From Polaribacter sp. (GTDB taxonomy: Bacteria; Bacteroidota; Bacteroidia; Flavobacteriales; Flavobacteriaceae), in NCBI GenBank assembly GCA_020740485.1, contig DYMN01000008.1, positions 1 to 64,000 of the forward strand: 64,000 bases of DNA. Reading direction: 5' to 3'. The translations under genes and the position numbers were made by a program. Within the stretch, counting starts at the first letter, position 1, and every line of letters starts with the position of its first letter. The notes beneath the pieces were generated by a model that was not told where the DNA came from, did not search any database, and saw only the letters and a program-made list of their open reading frames with translations. Shown one piece after another: positions 18,193 through 27,161 of the stretch.

Positions 18193-19458
18193 CTATGATA
18201 AAACCTTATTTTCAACCAATCCAAAACCGATTCTACTATTTTCATTTTGACAGAACCCTTTAATAATAACTGTATCATTATCTTGGATGTAAGTGCGTTG
18301 AGTCCCATTGTTTAATGTAATAGGTTTTGTTTCATTCCAAGCTAATTCTAGCATGGAAGCGTAACTTTCCGGTTTTTCTCCGGAAATGGTTCCACTGCCA
18401 AAAAGGTCGCCGGAGCGCAAATTACAACCATTGGAAGTATGATGAACTAATTGTTGGTTCATCGTCCAATACTGGAATTTAAAATTGGTCTTGGTGATTT
18501 CTGTTTCAATGTTATTATCTGTTTTTATAGTAGCTGAGAGTTGAATATCAAATGCGTTTTTTCCTGATTTTTGCAGATAGGGTAGTGGTTCCGGGTTTTG
18601 CTCAGGGTCAATGGTTCTAAAGGGTTCTAAAGCGTCTAAAGTTACAATCCAAGGAGATATAGCAGTTGCAAAATTTTTGGCTAAATAAGGCCCAAGTGGT
18701 ACAGATTCAAATTTCTGAATATCGCGTGCGCTCCAATCGTTGAGCAAAACCATCCCAAAAATCAATTCTTCTGTTTCATTGATACTTATAGCCTCACCCA
18801 AATGGCAACCATCTGTGGTAATAAAGCCCATTTCCAATTCAAAATCTAATTGTTTTGTTGTTTTGTACTCAATATTTCCATTTTTGTCTTTGATTTGTCC
18901 TTTAGGGCGTTTTACATGCATTCCCGAGACAATAACGCTAGATGATCTGCCGTGATAACAAACCGGAAAATGTTTCCAATTTTCAGGCAAGTGATTTTCA
19001 CTACCAAAAAATATTTTACCTGCGTTTTTGGCGTGATTTAAATTAGAGTAAAAGTCAGTAAAATCGCCAATGTCAACTGGCAATAACATTTCTACTTCAG
19101 ATAGATCGAATAAAACTTCCGATTTGTGATTTACATTATTTTGTAATTCGATATTATTTATATCAAATATTTCTGCAATTCGGTTTCTAACTTCACGCCA
19201 TCTTTTTCTTCCATGAGCAATAAAATCATTTAAAGTATCCTGTAAAAAAACATCGTCGGATAGTTTAATGCCTTTGAAATAACCCAATTGCTGTAGAGCA
19301 CCTAAATCAATTACCGTTTTTCCTATTCTTGTACCAATAGTGACAATATCTTCATTAGTTATAAATACTCCAAACGGGATATTTTGAATTGGAAAATCAC
19401 AATTCTTCTCAACTTTTATCCAAGATTTTCGATTTGGGTCATTGGCTATTATATTCAT
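18193..19458 (-). CDS. fahA: Fumarylacetoacetase (tyrosine degradation)
   Basis: This enzyme hydrolyses 4-fumarylacetoacetate to fumarate and acetoacetate, the last step of tyrosine and homogentisate breakdown. Of about 421 residues, the N-terminal SH3-like domain covers 1-115 and the FAH catalytic domain follows. Motifs are VCYHGRSSSVIVSG (catalytic His), DFELEMGFIT (metal-binding Glu residues), LLNDWSARDIQKFE (metal Asp) and SGTISGEKPESYASMLEL. The start at 19458 (MNIIANDPNRKSW) is chosen over one seven codons upstream. No other homogentisate-pathway gene is in the window. Confidence 0.93.
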   Translation of the reverse strand: MNIIANDPNRKSWIKVEKNCDFPIQNIPFGVFITNEDIVTIGTRIGKTVIDLGALQQLGYFKGIKLSDDVFLQDTLNDFIAHGRKRWREVRNRIAEIFDINNIELQNNVNHKSEVLFDLSEVEMLLPVDIGDFTDFYSNLNHAKNAGKIFFGSENHLPENWKHFPVCYHGRSSSVIVSGMHVKRPKGQIKDKNGNIEYKTTKQLDFELEMGFITTDGCHLGEAISINETEELIFGMVLLNDWSARDIQKFESVPLGPYLAKNFATAISPWIVTLDALEPFRTIDPEQNPEPLPYLQKSGKNAFDIQLSATIKTDNNIETEITKTNFKFQYWTMNQQLVHHTSNGCNLRSGDLFGSGTISGEKPESYASMLELAWNETKPITLNNGTQRTYIQDNDTVIIKGFCQNENSRIGFGLVENKVLS

Positions 19459-19576
19459 GATTGATCTTTTATAATTCAACGGTCAAACCTACACAAAAAA
19501 ACCAATTTGCAACTATTTTTAATGTATTTTTTCTATCAAACTATCAATATTTGCAATTGATTAACATTTACAAAAA

Positions 19577-19607
19577 AAACCACAATCATTTTTTTTAATT
19601 GCGGTTT
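19577..19607 (-). terminator. Terminator of the GH57 gene
   Basis: Minus-strand hairpin with arms AAACCGCAAT / ATTGTGGTTT (one mismatch), A/T-rich loop and trailing T-tract, 12 bp beyond the stop at 19619. Confidence 0.65.
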
Positions 19608-19618
19608 GGTTTATTAAA

Positions 19619-22600
19619 CTATTCTAATATTAATTTCTTCCTATAAATATGTTGATTTTTTTTAATATTCAATATATATACACCTGACTTCAAGTTAGAT
19701 AAGTCAATCTTATTTTCTATTATTGCATCTTTTTTTACGATTCTTCCGGTTCCATCATAACATTCAAAAGTTTCAAAATTTACATCACTTTGAATATAAA
19801 CTATTCCGTTTGAAGGATTTGGAAATATATTTAAAATTAGATTTTCAGAATTTTCAAACCCTAATCCAACATTCCAAGTGTACCAAATATCAGTTGTAAC
19901 ATTTGTAATATCAGGAGTTTGATTAGTTCCAACTCCACCATTACCATTGTTAAATAGCACATTAAGTGAAGTGACATTGGGGAAAGTGTATTTAAACCAA
20001 CCGTTTTCATGGGTTTGCATGGTTTCGCCGGGCCAAGAAGTTGCAGGAATACTTCCACCAACTAAATTCCAATAATACACTTTAGGCATAACGCCATTCC
20101 ATCCGGCTGCATTGGGGTCGGGTTTGAAATAGACCGTTATTCCGGAATTTGTAAAATTGTAGGTGTAAGATTGTACTGCACAAAATTGATTATTAGCATT
20201 TTGGGCTATGGCTTTTAGCGTGGTTGTGGTGTTGAAATTCAGATTGCCTGTATTGGTAAAACTATTGCTGGAAGCAGTGGGGGTGGAACCATCTGTAGTA
20301 TAATAAATAATTCTATCTCCACTGATGCTGCTCATGGCAGACAAGGTTACACTTACATTTTCGCTTTGCGCAAATGTTCCTCCTGCAGGATTTATGGTCA
20401 AACAAGGATCATCAAGAGTAGGAGCAGTGTTTAACCAACCGGTTTCCCATTCATACCAAGCGTCTCCGGTTGCAGTCAAATCAGGGGTTTGAATATTCTC
20501 GTTTAACGAACCATTATTAAAAACTAAGTTTGTACTTACTACATTATATAGTGTATAATAAAACCAATCATCACATCCTAATGCATACATAGCCTGACCA
20601 GGCCAGATATAATCAACTGTGTTTTCAGGTTGCATATTCCACAAATAGATATGAGGTGATGAGGTCCAATTACTAGGTTTTTTAAAATAAACTGTAAAAG
20701 AAGGTATTTCTCCAATAGTGTATGTTTTTGTTGTAATTTCACTTTGATTTCCTTCGTTATCACGGGCAAATGCTTTGAAAGTTGTCGTTGAAGTAATGGG
20801 TACAATCACACTCGATACAGCAGATGTCGAAGAAAGAGTGGGAGTAGTTCCATCAGTGGTATAGTAAATAACCGGATTAGGGTCTGATGAGTCAGATGCT
20901 GTAATAGTTACATTAATTGGATTTTCAGAAAACGTTATTTCAGGGTTGAATGTCAAAGTTGGATTTACATTGATGTTTTCACCCACCCATACGTGTTGGA
21001 TTTTAGTTTTGGTAATATTGCCTTTGGTATCAGTAATTTCCACATAATAGTCTAATAACTTGTTTGAAATTCCGTTGATATATGCATAGTAAAGATTAGC
21101 AATTTCGTCAGGGAGCATAAAGAAACTTACTTCGGGATTATTAGTTACATTATCTTTTGGAATGATTTTCTCAATCATATTTAAAGAAATCCAATTACCC
21201 ACTTCTGAGCCTCCTACATAAGTTTCATTTTGATTAGAAGTCAAAATATTAACCCCATCTTCATCTACTCTGTATTTCAAGACCGCAGATTGAACGCCAC
21301 TTACGTCAAATGCCAACGTCCAAACTGCGAAATCGGCGTCGTTCAGTATTTGTTGATACCCATAATTAGGCCCAAAACCAATATTTCCGGGATTGTAAGG
21401 ATAACGTTGTGGGGTCATTACTGATGGTTTGGTGTTATCCACATTGGGATGAGCATTGAGGGTTACATTGGCTCTTTCAATAGCTCTGTTTACAGCCAAT
21501 GTCGCTTTGATTTCCAAATCCAAAGCTAAGCCGTAATAGGCGTTCCCACTGTCATAACCTGGTAAAAGAAAATGCCAAGCTTTTTCAGCGGGACTTGAAG
21601 TAGAAGATGGATTCACTATGTCAGCTATGTCAACGCCGCCTTCCATTTGTTCTGCCATAATACAATAATTTTCGCCGGCATAAAGTACCGCCATATTCCT
21701 GACATCTTCGGTCCATCCGTCCGGATTGAATTTTGATTTGTCATTGGGCATATTTAATGGCCAAAACCAATTGATAAACTGGGGTGAACCCCAATCATTA
21801 GCTGCATTAAACCAAGAACCATCTTCCACTTTCACCACATCGTTTTCGGGAACTAGAAAATCTGACAAATATTGTTCAATTGTAGTAGGGAAATAGCCTG
21901 CGCTTGCAGCGGCATTGGTGAAGCCGGGAACGGCTTCGCCGTAATAACTGGCACCGCCACCCCAAGCATTATCGCCATCATGAGCCAATAATACCAAAGG
22001 TGGTCTGTTGGCATCTGCATAAGGGGCAATATTTGTGTCAATATTACTTGTTCCTTGTTGAGAAAAACCATCTCTGTAACTGTCTAATTCAGCCATAGGA
22101 ACAATGGTAATTTTATATTCGCTTCCGGTTTCAGGATCTACGTATTTAGCCTTGTGTGGCGTAAAACAATAAGGCGCTGCAAACTGACCTCCACGACCGT
22201 CTATTTGCCCGTTGTGCCAATTTATGCCCGTAGTACTGACTTTGTCAGCTAAATTGGGCGGGTCAATATTGCATCCATTAGTGCCGAATACCAACGGATA
22301 ATCCGCTAAAGTTCTGGCTAAATGTGAATTGGCTACTACAGTCCAATTAAAACCTTCTTCAATTAATACTTTGATAATTCGTTCGGAAAAAGCGGCTTCT
22401 GCGGGCCAATATCCATTAGAATAATATCCGAATTGCTGCGTTTGATAATATTTGTGGGCTTGAATTTCTTTTTTCAACACATCATCACTTACCAAAGGTG
22501 AAAGCGTGTGATGCATGGTGAATCCCATTACATCTAACCTTGTTTTTCCTCCAGACGTTTGCCAAGCGTGTGCAGTATTAACATCATTTTTCCAGCCCGC

Positions 22601-22987
22601 CGAATAACCCCATTGATTCGCAGCCCCTAAAGAATTAAGACTTTCAATTAATGAACCGCCATAGGTCATTTGGGCTCCTGCTTTTGCGTAACTCATAATA
22701 CTCTGCACCGCATTTTTCGGTTGGAATTGATATGCATTTACCCTGTCGGGCAATCCGAAAATTTCTTCTAAATTGTTTAAAGGATGCGCTAACCCGTCAG
22801 AATAGGTATTTTGACCATTTATCTTAAGGTCTTGACTTTCCTTGACCATTTGATAACGATTGGAATTTTGTTGACTTACCTCTCCCCAGTAGGTAGGTTG
22901 GTGCATGTGCCATAAATAAGTAGTGTGAACTTGAGCATTTATTGCAATATTTGACACAAAAACAACAAAAAGTAGTTTTAATTTCAT
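19619..22987 (-). CDS. Secreted GH57-type glycosidase with starch-binding modules and T9SS signal
   Basis: This is a 1122-residue exported protein. The signal peptide (1-18) is followed by a GH57-like catalytic domain (about 20-520): region 1 is YLWHMHQPTYW, the putative nucleophile lies in GYWPAEAAFSERI, and an acid candidate lies in VLLAHDGDNAWGG. Downstream come two chitobiase/FN3-like Ig modules (each with a YYTTDGTTPT-type core) alternating with two CBM26-like starch-binding modules (ITVYFK, then WPGQ/WPGE and LVFNNG or VLFNNG). The C-terminal ~75 residues (IFPNPSNGIVYIQ, then LKSGVYILNIK) form a T9SS type A sorting domain. Likely role: extracellular alpha-glucan degradation. No sus-like transport pair is adjacent. 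Confidence 0.88.
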   Translation of the reverse strand: MKLKLLFVVFVSNIAINAQVHTTYLWHMHQPTYWGEVSQQNSNRYQMVKESQDLKINGQNTYSDGLAHPLNNLEEIFGLPDRVNAYQFQPKNAVQSIMSYAKAGAQMTYGGSLIESLNSLGAANQWGYSAGWKNDVNTAHAWQTSGGKTRLDVMGFTMHHTLSPLVSDDVLKKEIQAHKYYQTQQFGYYSNGYWPAEAAFSERIIKVLIEEGFNWTVVANSHLARTLADYPLVFGTNGCNIDPPNLADKVSTTGINWHNGQIDGRGGQFAAPYCFTPHKAKYVDPETGSEYKITIVPMAELDSYRDGFSQQGTSNIDTNIAPYADANRPPLVLLAHDGDNAWGGGASYYGEAVPGFTNAAASAGYFPTTIEQYLSDFLVPENDVVKVEDGSWFNAANDWGSPQFINWFWPLNMPNDKSKFNPDGWTEDVRNMAVLYAGENYCIMAEQMEGGVDIADIVNPSSTSSPAEKAWHFLLPGYDSGNAYYGLALDLEIKATLAVNRAIERANVTLNAHPNVDNTKPSVMTPQRYPYNPGNIGFGPNYGYQQILNDADFAVWTLAFDVSGVQSAVLKYRVDEDGVNILTSNQNETYVGGSEVGNWISLNMIEKIIPKDNVTNNPEVSFFMLPDEIANLYYAYINGISNKLLDYYVEITDTKGNITKTKIQHVWVGENINVNPTLTFNPEITFSENPINVTITASDSSDPNPVIYYTTDGTTPTLSSTSAVSSVIVPITSTTTFKAFARDNEGNQSEITTKTYTIGEIPSFTVYFKKPSNWTSSPHIYLWNMQPENTVDYIWPGQAMYALGCDDWFYYTLYNVVSTNLVFNNGSLNENIQTPDLTATGDAWYEWETGWLNTAPTLDDPCLTINPAGGTFAQSENVSVTLSAMSSISGDRIIYYTTDGSTPTASSNSFTNTGNLNFNTTTTLKAIAQNANNQFCAVQSYTYNFTNSGITVYFKPDPNAAGWNGVMPKVYYWNLVGGSIPATSWPGETMQTHENGWFKYTFPNVTSLNVLFNNGNGGVGTNQTPDITNVTTDIWYTWNVGLGFENSENLILNIFPNPSNGIVYIQSDVNFETFECYDGTGRIVKKDAIIENKIDLSNLKSGVYILNIKKNQHIYRKKLILE

Positions 22988-23127
22988 AATTAATTATTTT
23001 AATTTTACTAAAGTCAACTAATATAGAACATTTAAAAATGACAAAAATCAGAAGATGACACCTCAACCGTTTTCGTGTTGAAAACTTTTGTTAAGTTTTG
23101 TTAAATCAACTTATTTTTAACTCTATT

Positions 23128-23159
23128 TTGCATTTATTAGATAAATTTGCATTCAATAA
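23128..23159 (+). promoter_or_regulatory. Candidate promoter of the AsmA-family gene
   Basis: The -7 element TAAATTTG (23152-23159) fits TAnnTTTG, and a TTG lies 21 bp upstream (23128-23130). The start codon is 33 bp downstream. Confidence 0.5.
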
Positions 23160-23192
23160 CTCAAAAAATAAATTAGTAATATCCTTTTTAAA

Positions 23193-25985
23193 ATGAAAAA
23201 AATCTTAAAAATAGCTGCCATCGTTCTTGTATTGTTGTTAATTGCCGTATTTGCAATTCCTTACTTATATAAAGATAAGATTGTTAATTACATAAAAGAA
23301 GATATCAATAAAAATTTGAATGCCAAAGTAGATTTCAAAGACGTGGATTTATCTCTTTTCAAAAGTTTTCCCAATTTTAATCTGGGCATCAATAATCTAT
23401 CGGTGGATGGAGTTGAAACTTTTAAAAATGTGAGATTACTTCAATCCAAACAATTTGATTTAGTTTTAGACATAAAAAGTGTTTTGAAAGGAGAACAAAT
23501 TAAAATTAATAAAATATTTGTTGATAACGCTGAAGTGAATATCTTGGTTAATAAAGATGGTAAAGCGAACTATGATATTACCAAACCATCTGATAACCAA
23601 TCTGAACCATCAAAGTTTAACATAGACTTGAAGAATTATATCCTGAAGAATGCTCATATCATTTATGATGACCAATCAATGGGTTTCAAAGCCGATATCA
23701 AGCATTTGAATCACGAAGGTAGCGGTAAACTATCTGATAAAATATATGAGTTGAAGACCAAAAGCACGGCTGATTCTCTGACCATAACTTATGGAAATAT
23801 TGACTATTTACACAATGTAAAAACAGAAATCAATACGGATTTCGATATTTCCGGAAATTTTTCAAAATACACATTGAAAAACACCAAAGCTATAATCAAT
23901 GAATTACCGCTTAATGCTGAAGGATTTGTTGAAATGAAAGAGAAAGAAATCGTAATGGATATTAAATATGAAGCAGAAAAAGCGGATATTATTAAACTAT
24001 TGAGTTTGGTTCCCAAAGCCTATATGCCGGATTTAAATGGTGCAAAATCCACCGGTGTTGCCAAAGTTTCCGGTTATGTAAAAGGACATAGTACTGATAC
24101 GGATTTACCCGGCTTTAAGTTGTTGGTTGATGTTCAAAATGCGAGTATTCAATACCCCGATCTACCGGAAAAGGTGAGCAACATCAACTTATTAACTGAT
24201 GTAGATTTTAAAGGCGGAAGTGACTTAAATACTATGACCGTAGACTTACCCAGAATCAATTTTGATATTGCGGGAAGTCACGTATCAGGAAATTTAAATG
24301 TAAAACAACCTATGACAGACCCCTTTATTGCAGCCGGTTTTCAATCAAAATTGGATTTTGCAAAAGTGAAAAAAGCTGTTAAATTTGAACAAATTAAAGA
24401 CCTTTCCGGATTATTAGATGCTGACATTTCTTTTAGTGGACCCGTTTCGGCAATGGCAAACCAACAAGTAGAAAAAATCAATGCCAAAGGATTTTTTAAT
24501 TTAACAAATTTTAAAATGAAATCAGATGCCTATAAAGATGACATTCAAATTTCGAGTGCTAAGATGAATTTAACGCCTGCCAGCTTGCAAATTGAACAAT
24601 TTAATGCACTTTTGGGTAAAAATGATTTATCGTTAACCGGAAAATTAAATAACTATTTAGGTTACGTCCTTGGAAAAAACGATATTTTAAAAGGAGAGTT
24701 TTCAGCTCAATCCAAATTATTGAATCTGAATGACTTTATGACTTCTAATTCAACGGATAATTCAGCTAAAAAAGTGGAGTCAAGTTCAGAAACAGGCGTA
24801 ATGAAAGTTCCTAAAAATATTGATGTTACGATGAATTTAGCTGCAGAGCAGGTAAAATATCAAAATTTAGATTTAAAGAATGTTAAAGGTAAATTGAGCA
24901 TTGCCAACCAAGAAGTCAAATTATCGGATGTGGTGATGAATATGTTAGGAGGAACGGTCAGTATGAGCGGATTATACAACACCCAATCTGCTGAACCTAA
25001 AACGAATTTTTCTCTAGGAGTTAAACAACTCAATATCAAAGAAAGTGCAAGTTCATTTACGGTTTTAAATAGTTATGCTCCTATTTTGAATCAATTGACC
25101 GGAGACTTTTTCTCTGATTTGAATTTAAGTTTGGATTTAAATGAAAAAATGCAACCCATTTTGAGTAGTGTTAGTGCAAGCGGATTATTCAAAACGAATG
25201 AAGTATCGGCAAATGGAGTCAATATTTTGTCAAAAGTAGCTGATTTACTAAAAATAAATGCTTTAAAAAATCCAAAAATTGAGAACCTGAATGCAAATTT
25301 TGCTATTCAAAACGGAATTTTAACTTTAAAACCCAATCAATTTAAAATCAATGGAATGTCTGCGGGGATTTCCGGCACTTTTAATTTAGATAAACAAATA
25401 GATTTAGTTTTATCTCTCGATGTACCCAAAGAAAAATTGGGTAACAATTTAAATTCTGTTTTAACTAATCTTGCTGGAGTTGCTCAAAAATTAGATTTAG
25501 GAAAAGTAGGGGAAACCGTAAAAACTAAATTTAAAATAACCGGAAATGCTTTAAATCCAAAAATTAAACCCATATTATTAGGAAGTGAAGGTCAAACTTT
25601 AACTGAAACCGTAAAAGAAGTAGTTGAAACAAAAATAACGGAGGTGAAGAATGAAGCATTAGACAAAGCGCAAGCTGAAGCAGATAAATTGATTGCTGCA
25701 GCAACAGCTCAAAAAGAAAAATTTGTACAAGAAGCAGAAAAATTGGCACAAGAAACAAGAGATAAGGCAAAATTGGGAGCTGACGAATTACTAAAACAAG
25801 CCGGAGCTAATCCATTGAAAAAATTAGCTGCTCAAAAGGCTGCTGATAAAATAGTACAGGAGGGAGATAAGAAAGCCAATCAATTGTTAGATGTTGCTAA
25901 AAAGAAAGGCGACGATTTAGTCCTAAAGGCGCAAGAACAAGGAAATACGCTTATTGAAAGTGCGAGAAATAAAGGCAATAAATAA
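23193..25985 (+). CDS. AsmA family protein with long C-terminal amphipathic coil
   Basis: This is a 930-residue inner-membrane-anchored periplasmic protein. There is an N-terminal transmembrane helix (about 5-25), then the AsmA N-domain (YKDKIVNYIKEDINKNLNAKV) and repeated beta-rich segments typical of AsmA-like/RBG bridge proteins that help carry phospholipid to the outer membrane. From about residue 815 to the end the sequence becomes an Ala/Lys/Glu-rich helix (ADKLIAAATAQKEKFVQEAE, then ADELLKQAG and KKANQLLDVAKKKGDD) with a roughly 11-residue period. A bidirectional terminator follows the stop. Confidence 0.9.
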   Translation: MKKILKIAAIVLVLLLIAVFAIPYLYKDKIVNYIKEDINKNLNAKVDFKDVDLSLFKSFPNFNLGINNLSVDGVETFKNVRLLQSKQFDLVLDIKSVLKGEQIKINKIFVDNAEVNILVNKDGKANYDITKPSDNQSEPSKFNIDLKNYILKNAHIIYDDQSMGFKADIKHLNHEGSGKLSDKIYELKTKSTADSLTITYGNIDYLHNVKTEINTDFDISGNFSKYTLKNTKAIINELPLNAEGFVEMKEKEIVMDIKYEAEKADIIKLLSLVPKAYMPDLNGAKSTGVAKVSGYVKGHSTDTDLPGFKLLVDVQNASIQYPDLPEKVSNINLLTDVDFKGGSDLNTMTVDLPRINFDIAGSHVSGNLNVKQPMTDPFIAAGFQSKLDFAKVKKAVKFEQIKDLSGLLDADISFSGPVSAMANQQVEKINAKGFFNLTNFKMKSDAYKDDIQISSAKMNLTPASLQIEQFNALLGKNDLSLTGKLNNYLGYVLGKNDILKGEFSAQSKLLNLNDFMTSNSTDNSAKKVESSSETGVMKVPKNIDVTMNLAAEQVKYQNLDLKNVKGKLSIANQEVKLSDVVMNMLGGTVSMSGLYNTQSAEPKTNFSLGVKQLNIKESASSFTVLNSYAPILNQLTGDFFSDLNLSLDLNEKMQPILSSVSASGLFKTNEVSANGVNILSKVADLLKINALKNPKIENLNANFAIQNGILTLKPNQFKINGMSAGISGTFNLDKQIDLVLSLDVPKEKLGNNLNSVLTNLAGVAQKLDLGKVGETVKTKFKITGNALNPKIKPILLGSEGQTLTETVKEVVETKITEVKNEALDKAQAEADKLIAAATAQKEKFVQEAEKLAQETRDKAKLGADELLKQAGANPLKKLAAQKAADKIVQEGDKKANQLLDVAKKKGDDLVLKAQEQGNTLIESARNKGNK

Positions 25986-26017
25986 AAAAAGGGGTCAAAT
26001 TTTGACCCCTTTTTTTA
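25984..26017. terminator. Bidirectional terminator (AsmA / 26-kb membrane protein)
   Basis: Near-perfect palindrome GGGGTCAAA-T-TTTGACCCC (25991-26009) flanked by A-run and T-run, lying between convergent stops at 25985 and 26015. Confidence 0.9.
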
Positions 26018-26626
26018 TTTTGTATTTTTTTTCTGCAAATCAAAAATTTGTCGGTTGAGTGATTGTTCCCTTTCTAAAGATTTGGAGCGTTGTTCATTAA
26101 TTTCTAATTCTAATTCTTCGTAGCGTCTGACAGCTTGTTTTGTAATAAGATTACTATTCTTGTAGCTATAAGCAAAATAAGCCAATCCTGCAGCTAAAAT
26201 CCCAACCAAAGACCACATCAATCCTTGAAAACCAGCTTTTGACATTGGAATTCCAATAAAAGAAATACTATCTTTTTTTTGCAATTCATCGTCATTTATA
26301 CTGACTTCAGATTTTAACGCATTGTTTTCGTTTTGATAAGTACTTAATTGCTGCTTTGCAATGGTCAATTCAGTTTTCAGTTTATTGATGGAGTCATTGA
26401 CATGGCTTTTGTATTTTAGTAACCACTCATCTTTAATAGCGTGTAATCCTCGGTAGGAATCAGAACGGTTCATCATAAAATCAAACTGATTTTGTAAGTT
26501 GGCTGTATCCAATACTTTTGTATTGACCTGATATACAATTTTTTTTGAAGTTTTTGTGGTATCCTGACTATATGTTTCAAAAGATACAAATAATACAATA
26601 AATGAAATTAAAAATTTAAGTTTCAT
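26015..26626 (-). CDS. Conserved membrane protein with signal peptide and coiled coil
   Basis: This 203-residue protein has a signal peptide (MKLKFLISFIVLFVSFETYS, cleaved before QDTTK). A helical, polar region (about 60-125) holds a coiled-coil stretch SINKLKTELTIAKQQLSTYQ. One transmembrane helix lies at about 137-157 (LMWSLVGILAAGLAYFAY), and a charged coiled-coil tail of about 45 residues is probably cytoplasmic. It resembles flavobacterial proteins sometimes labelled tRNA (guanine-N1)-methyltransferase, but no methyltransferase knot or SAM motif is present, so that name is not used. Function unknown. Confidence 0.75.
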   Translation of the reverse strand: MKLKFLISFIVLFVSFETYSQDTTKTSKKIVYQVNTKVLDTANLQNQFDFMMNRSDSYRGLHAIKDEWLLKYKSHVNDSINKLKTELTIAKQQLSTYQNENNALKSEVSINDDELQKKDSISFIGIPMSKAGFQGLMWSLVGILAAGLAYFAYSYKNSNLITKQAVRRYEELELEINEQRSKSLEREQSLNRQIFDLQKKNTK

Positions 26627-26681
26627 GGTTTTGTTAATTTTATCAGTGCAAAAATAAATATTTTTTAATTTTATTTAGTAA

Positions 26682-27092
26682 TTATTTACTGTTTAAATAA
26701 GATTGCAAAATCAATGTGGCGCTTATTTCATCAATTAACGCTTTATTTTGTCTTTGTTTTTTTTTCATTCCACTTTCTAACATCGATTGAAATGCCATTT
26801 TTGAAGTGAATCTTTCATCGATTCTCTCTATGGGAAGGGAAGGAAAATTTTCTTTCAAATATGCGATAAACTTTTGAATTTCTATTTCTATTTCAAAAAT
26901 ACTGTTATCGAGTTTTTTGGGCAAACCGATAACTATGGCTTCGACTTGTTCAGTAGTGAGATAAGTGTTGATAAAATCATTTAAATTTGAAGTATCAACA
27001 GTGGTTAAGCCACTGGCAATGATTTGCAAATCATCCGTCACGGCTATTCCGGTTCTTTTTTTACCGTAGTCTATAGCTACTATTTTACCCAT
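26682..27092 (-). CDS. ruvX: Holliday junction resolvase-like protein RuvX (YqgF)
   Basis: This 136-residue RNase H-fold nuclease is of the YqgF family, implicated in 16S rRNA 5'-end maturation and Holliday junction resolution. Conserved acidic residues are visible in VAIDYGKKRTGIAVTD (first Asp at residue 7), RIDERFTSK and LIDEISATLIL. VIGLPKKLDN is the central strand. Length is typical. The start codon is embedded in five tandem TTTA units on the minus strand (see repeat at 27091-27110). The TPR gene lies upstream on the opposite side of a terminator-free gap only 70 bp long. Confidence 0.92.
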   Translation of the reverse strand: MGKIVAIDYGKKRTGIAVTDDLQIIASGLTTVDTSNLNDFINTYLTTEQVEAIVIGLPKKLDNSIFEIEIEIQKFIAYLKENFPSLPIERIDERFTSKMAFQSMLESGMKKKQRQNKALIDEISATLILQSYLNSK

Positions 27093-27110
27093 AAATAAAT
27101 AAATAAATAA
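27091..27110. repeat. Five tandem ATAA units abutting the ruvX start codon
   Basis: Positions 27091-27110 are five exact ATAA units (TTAT on the minus strand); the last unit supplies part of the ruvX ATG (27092-27090). It is a tetranucleotide microsatellite directly in the translation initiation region. Confidence 0.85.
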
Positions 27111-27111
27111 A

Positions 27112-27142
27112 AAATCCTGAAAGAAAACTTCTTTCAGGATTT
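27112..27142 (-). terminator. Terminator of the TPR-protein gene
   Basis: A 12-bp stem AAATCCTGAAAG / CTTTCAGGATTT with a 7-nt loop lies 20 bp after the TPR gene stop, and A/T runs follow on both sides. Confidence 0.85.
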
Positions 27143-27161
27143 TGAATATTAAAAAATAATT

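Noticed and set aside
26015-26626. Annotation as tRNA (guanine-N1)-methyltransferase
   Set aside because: No SPOUT knot or SAM motif; the protein is a signal peptide, one TM helix and coiled coils.
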